Assembly (NCBI GenBank): GCA_032718475.1
Contig: JAUCBJ010002729.1
Location: forward strand, 1-62,278
Origin: Nemertoderma westbladi
Lineage: Eukaryota > Xenacoelomorpha > Nemertodermatida > Nemertodermatidae
Reading direction: 5' to 3'
DNA: 62,278 nucleotides
Part shown: piece after piece, positions 1 to 10,424 of the stretch
Layout: each line of letters starts with the position of its first letter
Numbering within the stretch: the stretch's first letter is position 1
The notes under the pieces: generated by a model
Told to the model about the DNA's origin: nothing
The model's database searches: none
What the model saw: only the letters and a program-made list of their open reading frames with translations
Program-made: the position numbers and the translations under genes

Positions 1-483
1 GCGTTACAAAAATGTTTCCCCATATAGATAATGCTCCAATCATCTCCTCCTTATCGATATATAGAGAGTTACAAAATGGAAGAGAGTATGGGTAAGGAAG
101 CATAGGTTCTAGAATAATACACACTTTTCCATTATTTATTTACATACATTTAAACACTTTACACATTTGGAATCCTTACATCAGATCCAGTACTAAGATT
201 AACGGTAACATTGACAAGGCCTCTCTTAACGCATGGCGCAGGTGGTAGGAGTCAAGAAAAAAATCAATGTGTTGAGTTGCTAGTATTGGGTCGTCGACTA
301 ACTAACTAACTAGGTCATACAAATACCGGAAGTATCCAGTTAACAGCATCGCCGGCGTAATTAAATTAGTCCCGCCCGAGAACCTTGTAGGATGATGACA
401 CAGTAGAAACTCATAAATACTGTTTGATTTAGGGTTTGTGCAAGGTAAATACTAAATGTTATTAACTCGAAATGGTTTCAAAC
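1..483. other. TRPA1 intron 3 (partial)
   Basis: Follows the exon 3 donor on the minus strand. AT-rich, with (CTAA)n near 298-312. No gene seen. Confidence 0.6.
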
Positions 484-686
484 CTGACTGTCTAGAAGTC
501 GTTTGCATGTGTTAAATCGCCCAAATTTAGCGGCGAAATGTAGCGGTAGTTTCTTCTCGTTGTCCCGATGACTGAGAGAGGCCCCGAGTTTTATTAACGT
601 GTCGATACACTTTATGTGACCCTCCTGACTGGCGTAATGCAGCGGGGAACAACCCAACATGTCTCTCTCATGAAGTAAATCCAACC
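484..686 (-). CDS. TRPA1: TRPA1-type channel, exon 3 (ankyrin repeats)
   Basis: Internal exon of a TRPA1-like ankyrin-repeat cation channel, a plasma-membrane non-selective cation channel used in sensing irritants or temperature in animals. It encodes 67 full codons with two ankyrin repeats (cores GCSPLHYASQEGH and KLPLHFAAKFGR, then NTCKRLL), a stretch closely resembling the middle ankyrin repeats of known TRPA1 proteins. The acceptor is TTTCCAG at 693-687 on the minus strand, and the donor CAG|GTTTGA is at 486-481. The exon starts with two bases that complete a codon, so it needs an upstream exon ending in phase 1; exon 2 ends in phase 1 at the donor chosen for it. It ends in phase 0. The rest of the gene (remaining ankyrins, six membrane segments, pore) would lie left of the window. 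Assignment to TRPA1 rests on sequence resemblance recalled from the family, not on a search. Confidence 0.88.
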
Positions 687-1210
687 CTGGAAATATACGA
701 GATGATATTGTGATTGAAGCATGTAGTTATAGATACGGTACACATATGGGTATATAATAAGGCTGCTGATTGGATTGGAGAGGGTTACAAATACACAAAA
801 TAGCACGTCACTGAAAAGTAAAACTAGATAGATCAACTACTTTCAGGAATAACATTAATTGATAGGAATTGATAGGGGGCAGGGGTAAGGATAGGGGGTT
901 GGGGGGGGGGGGGGGGTGGTAGGGATGGTATTTGAAGGACAATGGGCAGGATATTACTGTTACATACATACTCGATTTTTTTTAATTGTAACCTATTTTG
1001 TATGTTAATTTAGATTTGCTTAATAATTAGACTATATTATTTAGTAGATGATTTTTTAAAGTTTTCGATAACGAGGTTTTAGATGCGAGACTAGCGAGAC
1101 TACTTCTAACTTTAAAGGTAAAGTATATAACATAGATGTTATATATACTGTAGCTGCTATAATTTATAACAATTATTTACTTCTGATTGGTTGTCAATGC
1201 TGGAAATGCC

Positions 1211-1359
1211 AGCTTTCAACTTTCAAGTACGATAGAACATATGACTAGTGCATTTTTAAAGTTGAAAGTTGCATGTTGAAAAATGAAAGTTGACTGTTTA
1301 TGTGTGAACATCACCATAGGCTACAATATGTTCTATCTTTTAATTGAAAGTTGAAAGCT
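1211..1359. mobile_element. Small fold-back (MITE-like) element
   Basis: Inverted arms of about 32 bp, AGCTTTCAACTTTCAAGTAC... at 1211-1242 and ...TTAATTGAAAGTTGAAAGCT ending at 1359, with a few mismatches and an 83-bp centre that holds more GAAAGTTG words. No coding content. I found no clear target duplication, so the exact ends are uncertain. Confidence 0.6.
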
Positions 1360-1490
1360 CATGTGTGATCAGGGCCTTACTGACCGAGTTTTATAACTAT
1401 GAACTGAGGAAGTTAAATTAAATAGACTTAAAACGGCTGGGGAAAGATTTGTAGATTTGTGATTCAGTTGATACATGAAATCGCCTAACT

Positions 1491-3779
1491 GATGTTTGTA
1501 AAGCTCTTGTCCTAGAGCTTTAAAGCTCCTAAAGTTTTATCTAACTGATGTTTGTAAAGCTCTTGTCCTAGAACTTTAAAGCTCCTAAAGTTTTATATAA
1601 CTGATGTTTGTAAAGCTCTTGTCCTAGAGCTTTAAAGCTCAAAGTTTTATCTAACTGATGTTTGTAAAGCTCTTGTCCTAGAGCTTTAAAGCTCATAAAG
1701 TTTTATCTACCTGATGTTTGTAAAGCTTTTGTCCTAGAGCTTTAAAGCTCCTAAAGTTTTATCTAACTGATGTTTGTAAAGCTCTTGTCCTAGAGCTTTA
1801 AAGCTCCTAAAGTTTTATCTAACTGATGTTTGTAAAGCTCTTGTCCTAGAGCTTTAAAGCTCTTAAAGTTTTATCTAACTGATGTTTCTAAAGCTCTTGT
1901 CCTAGAGCTTTAAAGCTCCTAAAGTTTTATCTAACTGATGTTTGTAAAGCTCTTGTCCTAGAGCTTTAAAGCTCTTAAAGTTTTATCTAACTGATGTTTC
2001 TAAAGCTCTTGTCCTAGAGCTTTAAAGCTCCTAAAGTTTTATCTAATTGATGTTTGTAAAGCTCTTGTCCAAGAGCTTTAAAGCTCCTCAAGTTTTATCT
2101 AACTGATGTTTGTAAAGCTCTTGTCCTAGAGCTTTAAAGCTCCTAAAGTTTTATCTAACTGATGTTTGTAAAGCTCTTGTCCTAGAGCTTTAAAGCTCCT
2201 AAAGTTTTATCTAACTGATGTTTGTAAAGCTCTTGTCCTAGAGCTTTAAAGCTCCTAAAGTTTTATCTAACTGATGTTTGTAAAGCTCTTGTCCTAGAGC
2301 TTTAAAGCTCCTAAAGTTTTATCTAACTGATGTTTGTAAAGCTCTTGTCCTAGAGCTTTAAATCTCCTAAAGTTTTATCTAACTGATGTTTGTAAAGCTC
2401 TTGTCCTCGAGCTTTAAAGCTCCTAAAGTTTTATCTAACTTATGTTTCTAAAGCTCTTGTCCTAGAGCTTTAAAGCTCCTAAAGTTTTATCTAACTGATG
2501 TTTGTAAAGCTCTTGTCCTAGAGCTTTAAAGCTCCTAAAGTTTTATCTAACTGATGTTTGTAAAGCTCTTGTCCTAGAGCTTTAAAGCTCCTAAAGTTTC
2601 ATCTAACTGATGTTTGTAAAGCTCTTGTCCTAGAGCTTTAAAGCTCCTAAAGTATTATCTAACTGATGTTTGTAAAGCTCTTGTCCTAGAGCTTTAAAGC
2701 TCCTAAAGTTTTATCTAACTGATGTTTGTAGCTCTTGTCCTAGAGCTTTAAAGCTCCTAAAGTTTTATCTAACTGATGTTTCTAAAGCTCTTGTCCTAGA
2801 GCTTTAAAGATCCTAAAGTTTTATGTACCTGATGTTTGTAAAGCTCTTGTCCTAGAGCTTTAAAGCTCGTAAAGTTTTATCTAACTGATGTTTGTAAAGC
2901 TCTTGTCCTAGAGCTTTAAATCTCCTAAAGTTTTATCTAACTGATGTTTGTAAAGCTCTTGTCCTAGAGCTTTAAAGCTCCTAAAGTTTTATCTAACTGA
3001 TGTTTCTAAAGCTCTTGTCCTAGAGCTTTAAAGCTCCTAAAGTTTTATCTAACTGATGTTTGTAAAGCTCTTGTCCTAGAGCTTTAAAGCTCCTAAAGTT
3101 TTATCTAACTGATGTTTCTAAAGCTCTTGTCCTAGAGCTTTAAAGCTCCTAAAGTTTTATCTAACTGATGTTTGTAAAGCTCTTGTCCTAGAGCTTTAAA
3201 GCTCCTAAAGTTTTATCTAACTGATGTTTGTAAAGCTCTTGTCCTAGAGCTTTAAAGCTCATAAAGTTTTATCTAAATGATATTTGTAAAGCTCTTGTCC
3301 TAGAGCTTTAAAGCTCCTAAAGTTTTATCTAACTGATGTTTGTAAAGTTCTTGTCCTAGAGCTTTAAAGCTCCTAAAGTTTCATCTAACTGATGTTTGTA
3401 AAGCTCTTGTCCTAGAGCTTTAAAGCTCCTAAAGTTTTATCTAACTGATGTTTGTAAAGCTCTTGTCCTATAACTTTAAAGCTCCTAAAGTTTTATCTAA
3501 CTGATGTTTGTAAAGCTCTTGTCCTAGAGCTTTAAATCTCCTAAAGTTTTATGTACCTGATGTTTGTAAAGCTCTTGTCCTAGAGCTTTAAAGCTCCTAA
3601 AGTTTTATCTAACTGATGTTTGTAAAGCTCTTGTGCTAGAGCTTTAAAGCTCCTAAAGTTTTATCTAACTGATGTTTGTAAAGCTCTTGCTTGTCCTAGA
3701 ACTTTAAAGCTCCTAAAGTTTTATCTAACTGATGTTTGTAAAGCTCTTGTCCTAGAGCTTTAAAGCTGATAAAGTTTTA
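1491..3779. repeat. 56-bp minisatellite, about 41 copies
   Basis: Tandem 56-bp unit beginning CTGATGTTTGTAAAGCTCTT and ending AAAGTTTTATCTAA. Copies are 95% or more alike, with point variants (TTTCTAAAG for TTTGTAAAG, AAATCTC for AAAGCTC) and a few short indels near 1634, 2730 and 3690. Each unit contains the perfect 14-bp palindrome GAGCTTTAAAGCTC and the hairpin AAAGCTCT-tgtcct-AGAGCTTT. It lies in TRPA1 intron 2. Confidence 0.97.
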
Positions 3780-5117
3780 TAAATAGGACCAGAAGAGGAA
3801 CGATGATGACTATTTGTGATACGACGAAGGAGTTTATTTACTTTAATTCTTAGTGCCTTGAGATCTTGAGTATGTACCGCCCCATAAGATTATACAGCAA
3901 TGTAGATAAGGGTGAACTAATGAGTAGTCAGTTGGCGGAGAATATTAAGCGGGAAAATATATATAAAAAATACCCACACACCTTGAAATTTAACATATAC
4001 TAAAGTTGATATGACATTTAAAGTTTAAATGTTTGTTTATTAAAACACAGAATTTTACTTCTGTTTGTATAGGAAATTGGTGAATTATTAATAATTATTC
4101 TGGGAAGGTTAATGGTGCAAAGTCGGTTAGAGAAAAAAGATGCTTTTGTTTTTTTAAGATTAAGGGAAAGTGAGTTATCAATTAACCAGTTTGTGATATT
4201 TTTTAATTTTAATTAAATTTAAATATTTTCAGTTTACGGTACCAATTTAGTACAGACTCACTCAGTCTGGTAGTTGAAGTTTTTAAGTAAATTTATAATA
4301 ATATTAATATATGTTATTAATATAAAGGACTCTCTAGTAAATAACCATAGCTTTATAGGTAATCCTATATGTAATGTTAAACATGAAAGCAAAATAAAAT
4401 ATCCCGCTGCTATTCAAGTTTTAGAATACGGTCCAAATGAAATTACATAGCTATTCATTCGTCTGTCGTCTTTTATATCTCAGAGTTTACACCAGCCACC
4501 TCGAAAAAGTGGCACCCATTCAATAAACTGACTGATTAAGAAACTCGTTGGTTATGAACTCGGATCCCCCCTCATCGACAGTTATAAACTCTAACCCCAA
4601 ACCAATACTACTCTGCACAGGAGGCAATAAAGTATATTATATACCACTACAAAGCTAAGCCAATACAAAACAAAGGAAACGCCAATACTCTTATCAGAAT
4701 TACCATACAACAAATCCCGGGGCGGTGGGATTTTGATTATGAGCTGGAATGGTGAGGGGGCAAGTTCAAAACTAGCAACTACCACTGACAATACCTTTAC
4801 CCAACTCTGATAATTTAATGTTAATGGAAACCGAAAACTTTTTGCTTTTACATCAATACTAGCAATTTAAGATGGCCAAAGTAGTATACTTATGTGGTTA
4901 TTTCTCACCAAAATATGATGTTACAGTCATACTCTCTGAACTGGTCTGAGCAATCAATGCAATCCGAGCAAAATCCAACATCCAATACAATAGTCATCAA
5001 CGATGGTTCTGGTCGATGAGACTAGACTAGAGTCTCAGTCCTGCCAACTTTGAATACCAAACATGAATGGATTTTGGTGCAATCTATGTGTGATGGTGGA
5101 ATAACAGTCCGGAGCAG
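3780..5117. other. No gene supported
   Basis: AT-rich sequence in TRPA1 intron 2. Apart from the LINE tail at 4321-4380 I see only short spurious ORFs (for example 4591-4791). Confidence 0.6.
4321..4380 (+). mobile_element. LINE 3'-UTR remnant
   Basis: ATAAAGGACTCTCTAGTAAATAA...CTTTATAGGTAATCCTATATG matches the segment at 35457-35521. This GGACCCCNTTGGAAATAAG...GGTAATCCT style of tail is typical of animal L2/CR1-like LINE 3' ends. Confidence 0.5.
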
Positions 5118-5568
5118 CGAACTGAGACAACTAGAAACATTGATCCCGAGAAACTGGGTGATTACCTGGAGCCAACAAATTTCCAGGAGCTCTTAGCCAC
5201 GGTATTGACAGTGCCTGCCTACGATTATGTAACATCCGCTATAAGAAAATCAGTGCAAACCAAGAAGCCACGAACTTCAAAGCCTTGGTTCGATCAAGAA
5301 TGCTTCAAGGAACAAAAAAGGCAGAAACTTTTGCACAATACATTGGTTAAAAACCAAAAACCAGAGGCGAGGGAGCTACAATTGTCTAATCAAAACTAAG
5401 AAATTGTTATACGAGAAGCAGAAGGAACATAAGATGATAGAAGATTGTGAGTCTGATTTAAAATCATTCTGTGATATTATGCGAAGTAAACCTGTATTCG
5501 ATTTTTCGCGCCTTCATAGGCAACAATACAAAAATACGCTCCCTCAAGATTCTGATTTAGAAACGCAA
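5118..5568 (+). pseudogene. LINE ORF2 fragment, endonuclease-RT linker
   Basis: Conceptual translation gives RNIDPEKLGDYLEPTNFQEL... then TSAIRKSV and KPWFDQEC (frame open to 5399) and, after a frameshift, KKLLYEKQKEHKMIEDCESD followed by FCDIMRSKPVFDFSRLHRQQ. The KPWFD.EC motif is characteristic of the linker between endonuclease and reverse transcriptase in non-LTR retrotransposons. It is truncated both ends and frameshifted. It may be the upstream part of the LINE at 7165-9905, separated by later insertions such as the SINE at 6483-6765. Confidence 0.7.
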
Positions 5569-6482
5569 TAATCTCAACATAATTATTCCCTTCCCCTTCC
5601 ATAACCACAATACCCCATTGTCATCTACATCCAATATCACGGCCTCCCTAATCCGGCCACCTTTCTATTCACCTACAATTGCTATATTACTCATTATTAC
5701 GCATTATTAGGAACCTCCCTGCAAGCTACCACTACTGTCCAATAAGGGCGCTTCATATGCAAATACATATCTTCCCTCTCATTGGAGCTTCCTATACAAA
5801 CCTATCCCTTCCTTTTCATTGTATTAACCCTTACCCAGTCAATAACAGGGACTATTTCTGTATACAATAAACTAATGAGATAACAATGACAGTGAACGTT
5901 TATTGGTTAGTCTGTGACAAATCAATATCAATTATGTTTTACATGTGTTTAACGTAATTATTGTACAAAAAGACAGACAGGTGATAATTAGGGGTCAACT
6001 TCACATTGTCCCCAGATACCGGGTTTAATAGAGCCACATTTGGATGAATTAAACAGTCAGTAACCACAAGCCTTAGTAGATGGCAGCCTCAGCAGCTAAT
6101 CTAGGCTCTGCTTCTCGGCATCAGACCTACACTGCGCCATTACTTTGATCCCCTAAGGGGACCTAGTGTTTGGATGTGTGGGTTAGGCTCCCACTGAGAA
6201 CTGAGCAGCCCTGGAGGAACTTGACCGACCAGCCCAGGAGCACTAGCGGACTCTGCCCACTGGCTACTCCGTTCATCCCAGAATCAATAGTTTAGTCGTG
6301 AGGACAAGGTAGCAGTACTCTTCCTTGGTTTTGACTGTCAAATTATGCCCCTAGACTTAGTGGAGCGACCTCGGTTTTAATCAATCCTCTAAAGTCGTAG
6401 GACAAAGAAGCAGCTAACTAACTGCCTGTTTAGTTAGACCTTTAGACTAGAACATACCTTTTTTACATGTTATTCCTTTATA
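5569..6482. other. No gene supported; repeat-like GC-balanced block at 6050-6430
   Basis: 5569-6050 has nothing recognisable. 6050-6430 is more GC-rich and looks like an untranslated repeat or LINE 3' region (GGCAGCCTCAGCAGCTAATC, GATCCCCTAAGGGGACC), but I cannot classify it. Confidence 0.4.
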
Positions 6483-6765
6483 AAAGTAAAAAGTAAAAGT
6501 AAATTTTCTTCGGCCGATAGGCCAGGGATTACGCACAAAGTCTGACGACTTATTTCCAGGTCGGTCCCACCAGAACTTTACTCCCCAGAGAAAACTCCAG
6601 TACTCATTTAGCTACCACTTAAGGATGCAAGGCAGAGATGCGCCCTGTCTGGTCCCTTTAAAGCATTCGTGCCGAAACGAAAACTGCCCTGGCCCATGTG
6701 AGGATCGAACCCACGACCTACGGGAGATGTGAATTCAATGCATCCACTACACCAAGGTGGAACCT
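6483..6765 (-). mobile_element. tRNA-derived SINE (family S1)
   Basis: On the minus strand the head (6765 to about 6690) reads as a tRNA-like Pol III promoter: A-box-like TGGTGTAGTGGATGC and B box GGTTCGATCC, about 45 bp apart. A conserved body follows (CTTTAAAGGGACC, GGAAATAAGTCG, GTGCGTAATCCCTGGCC), and the 3' end is a (TTTAC)n tail at 6483-6503. A second copy lies at 18095-18213. It is non-autonomous and has no coding capacity. Confidence 0.75.
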
Positions 6766-7829
6766 AGAATTCACCTAGAATTTTATACTTTTTCAGATTT
6801 TTTTCAGAGTATTTTATGTACTATTTGTCAGTTACAATTTTTTGGATTGTCTTATTTTTCCAGGTATATTTTGGATCCTAACGGACCCAAGGCACCCCTC
6901 ACTCAGTTTCTCTCTTTCCCTCTTCCCAGAGGTTTTTCTATGGTGTTACATAGTATACACTATTTTTATACCATAAGGAAGCAATATAACATCTGGAGAA
7001 AACTGAAATCACTGTGTTTTAGTACTATCTTAAAAGGGTTGTGGATGTCCATAAATAACAAGTCATTGAAGGAACGTGTATTATTGCGAGCTATTTTCAA
7101 GTCAGACTTGATACCGAGAAACCAAAACAGTAAGGAAAATGAAAGTAACACTTTTTGGATCTTTTAGAGATACAAGCCGCTTTCGGAGCTTATCGTGCCA
7201 GAGGCACGAGAAATCCATTACAAAACCGCAACCACGATTTACAGCTCAACAAGTTCAATAAGATGACTGGTCAAACCACTTCTCTAAACTGCTGACTGCA
7301 GACAAACCACCTCATCTACTGACAATGCAGGATAATCCAGATGATGATCTAGATCAACCGATACAAGCATAAATTGAATAAAGGAGGCTGTTAGCAGTTA
7401 AAAGTCCAGCAAAGCCACAGGTCCAGATGGCATGAATAACGAAGCCCTGGAGATTGGTTTTGGACTCCCCCTACCGTACTTACTGATTCTGTTCAACGTG
7501 TGCTTTACTGCAGCATGCTGTCCCGCTATCTGGCTGACTGCCTACTTCATACCCCTGTACAAAGGAAGGTGAGAGAAATCAGATCCGAACAGTTATAGAG
7601 GTATTGCCCTTTTATCTTGTATAATGAAGACATACACATCAATATTAAGATATCCAGGTTATATGTCTGGGCAGAGGCCAGATCAATAGTACCAGATTCA
7701 CAATATGGTTTCCGAAAAGGAAGGTCCACCATAACAGCGGTGAAACTCATACATTCGAAAATAAGGGCTGCCTTACAACCTGCTGGTGGACATATATACT
7801 GCGTGTTTATAGACCTAACCAAGGCCTTC

Positions 7830-8581
7830 TACCTGCTAAGGCTGCTTCTAGTGTTGGTCTTTTTACTAACTCCAGAAAGACCAACATTTTGACAGTTAAC
7901 TTTGAAAGTCCTCAGCAAGTCTCTGATCGGATGAGCATAAGCTCAAAGGAAGGTATGCTTGAGCATTTGGACGACTTCTGTTACCTGGGATCATGGATCC
8001 GGAAGTCAGGTGAGGATCTTCGAAAGGGAAAGGCATGGACAGCCTTTAATAGGCTTTCCAGGATTTGGAAGTCACCGAGAATTAATCGGAAACTTAAGGT
8101 CCGATTATTTAGAGCAGCAGTTGTTCCAGTACTTCTCTATGGGAGTCCATACTGGGCTCTAACTGCTGAGGACACAAAATCTCTGGATGGAACATTCACA
8201 AGAATGCTACACCGGGTTCATTGGGTCAAGTACAATGCACACATCTCCAACCAGACACTATATAACATTGGAGGTGTCTCATTGGTTCCCCCAAGCTTGA
8301 CACTAGAACAAAATCGCCTCCGCTTTGTAGGACATTGCTTTCGCCGTGAGGACCAGCCAGTTCATAATCTTGTACTTTGGCAGCCTCATGGAGTAAATAA
8401 GCATGGTGGGCAGCCCATGACTTTCTTGAGACGCATCTTAAAGGACACTGGCCTTGAAGATCCGGATGATCTAGCAAATGTAATGGGTGATAGGGAGTTG
8501 TGGAGGTGCAATTTTGTCGACAAGCTGGCACAGCATTCTTAAAAATGCAGCTGCAATGCACCATGCCGATCCTAGTAGTCG
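7830..8581 (+). mobile_element. Nested 5'-truncated LINE family A, copy 1
   Basis: Inserted in motif A of the family B LINE with a perfect 14-bp target-site duplication TAACCAAGGCCTTC (7816-7829 and 8582-8595). It encodes the RT C-terminal region: VGLFTNSRKTNILTV (about 7850), FCYLGSWIRKSGEDL, VVPVLLYGSPYWALT, LRFVGHCFRRED. The frame is open to a stop at 8540. A short 3' tail GATCCTAGTAGT follows, resembling the short 3' microsatellites of RTE/CR1-type LINEs. It is about 93% identical to copy 2 at 24545-25301. Confidence 0.9.
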
Positions 8582-8828
8582 TAACCAAGGCCTTCGATTC
8601 GGCGAACCATGAACTCCTTTGCCAGAAGCTGTCACAGTTTGGCTTTGGAGTCAGCAAATAGTTTATTGCTATATTATGGGCACTATTATTATCAATAAAC
8701 TATGTCTGTATCTGCATTGAAGTCACACAGGAATCACACAGGAACACAGAAACATGGCCCAAACCATTGTTATAGTCCAAGGAGACCAACTCTCGCCTCT
8801 TCTTTTTAGTATTTTTGTATCTGAATTA

Positions 8829-9409
8829 CTACTACTACTACTACTAGGTCGAGCGAACTCGGACAGTGGAAATGAGATCCTTCCAGACTTCCCAATTCTC
8901 CATAATTGTCGCAATTTCGTTTCTCCCAAGTTCAGTATCCCGTTCAAGTTGATCTATATATGTTATGGCCGTTCGTCCATGGCTACGCTTTCCTTGAGTT
9001 GGTTGCCAGAAAAGTAGATCTGGTATGACCTCATCTTTACTTCGCCAGCAATGCCCACTGAATCTTAATGTGCATGCACGGAGGGTGGTTGATACAGGTG
9101 GTATTGTATCATAAAGCTCGGCGTTTGTCATGTGTTGTCTCCAGATGATGTTTAGGGCTGCCCTTAGTAGTCTTGTATAGCAACCATCAATTCATCGTTA
9201 AAGTGATTTAGTCAGTGTCCAGGTCTCACCCCCATATAAAAATACACTTTCCACTGTGGCTCGAAATAACTTAGTCTTCAGGTGCCTGGAGAGATCTGAT
9301 TTCCAGATGGTATCCATTTTTGATAGAGCTACCCAAGCCTTTGCTTTCCTAACTTCTATGTCCTTTTTGCTACTCTCTATCCATGATCCAAGGTACTGGA
9401 AGTCGTCAA
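8829..9409 (-). mobile_element. Nested 5'-truncated LINE family C, minus copy
   Basis: Inserted between motifs B and YADD of the family B LINE with a 12-bp target-site duplication GTATCTGAATTA (8817-8828 and 9410-9421). The minus-strand translation gives DDFQYLGSWIESSKKDIEVR, SVFLYGGETWTLT and LRFSGHCWRSKDEVIPDLLF with one frameshift. The 3' end (left) is a (TAG)n tail at 8829-8846. It is the same family as 15756-17251. Confidence 0.9.
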
Positions 9410-9905
9410 GTATCTGAATTAACGGCAATTATCATCACTGTTTCCGTATCTGTATTCATTGTCATGTACGCTGATGACCTGGCTATAGTTTGAATCTTTG
9501 AATCGGCTGTTAAATTCCATAATAGAGGCCGAGTATCATGACAACCAACAAGTTAAGTTTGTGAACTCCTTTGAATATTTAGGTGTGATCCTCTCAACAA
9601 AGAATGGTAGTAGTGGCCACTTTCAGCACCTTTACAAGAACGGAGTTGTCAGCTGCATCCATATAGCGATTAAAGTGGACCTTTTGGCAAACCTCTTATG
9701 GAAGTCAGTTGTCCTCCCATCCATAACTTATGGATGCAATGTGTTTGTCAATTCCAACGATTTAGAAGGTCTTGATCACATAAAACGCATCCACGCCTTG
9801 TTCTGGAAGTATTTGTGTAGAATAAGTAAATTCACTTCCTCATTTGCCATACTCAACTACATCGATAACTATGTCGAACATGCGGGAACCTCAACGGATC
9901 TGAGC

Positions 9906-10424
9906 TGACTGTCAGGTTTTAGGCGCTGTTCAGCATCCCAGCTACTTTCAAACGGCAGCCACCATAGATTATGCGAGAACGAAAGTTGCTGGCGCCCGAC
10001 GGAACAATGTATGTTTTGGCTTTGCAGGAAACCAATACAAGTAGCGGAACACTATATTGCGTGCAGCGGTATCCCTCCATACAGTCCAGTCTCCATGCCT
10101 CCCTCTACCTGATGACACTTGAGAGAAACTCAACTATTAAATAGTTGAGTCCCCCCCCCCCCCCCCCCCTTTATTTTACAGTATAATATTATATATTTTA
10201 GTTTAAGTTTTAATTTTCGAAACCCAAATGTTTGGTGATAAAGTTTAATATTCAAATCTCAGAGTTTAGGATTTATTTTTTGTTGTTGGTTGTTTGTTTG
10301 ATGTCTACATTAAGTTTTGTGATAATTTAAATGTTTCTAGATGACAAGTTTATACTCTATCATGACCAATGACGATAAAAATTGACCTGTGTTTTCTCAA
10401 TTTGTATGACCAGAATGCACAGCA
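9906..10424. other. LINE-adjacent sequence, then C19 tract, no gene
   Basis: 9906-10140 is probably the 3' continuation of the family B LINE. A C19 run is at 10151-10169. The remainder up to the 76-bp array is AT-rich and featureless. Confidence 0.5.

Larger units (their letters stand above)
7165..9905 (+). pseudogene. LINE ORF2 reverse transcriptase (family B), broken and carrying two nested LINEs
   Basis: A decayed non-LTR retrotransposon RT readable in order once the two insertions are skipped. The N-terminal part includes DWSNHFSKLLTADKP (about 7264) and KATGPDGMNNEALEIG (about 7412). Then come QYGFRKGRST (about 7700) and motif A FIDLTKAF|DS across insertion 1 (7830-8581). Motif B IVQGDQLSPLLFSI (about 8770) is followed by insertion 2 (8829-9409). 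The catalytic motif YADD is at 9467-9478, and the thumb/connection region FVNSFEYLGVILSTK is at about 9560. In-frame stops and frameshifts show it is dead. Clade is not assigned; an RTE/CR1-like jockey-superfamily LINE is likely. Confidence 0.85.

Noticed and set aside
6757-7167. 136-codon ORF on the plus strand
   Set aside because: Aromatic-rich AT-driven translation without recognisable domain, running between a SINE and a LINE; no splice or start evidence.
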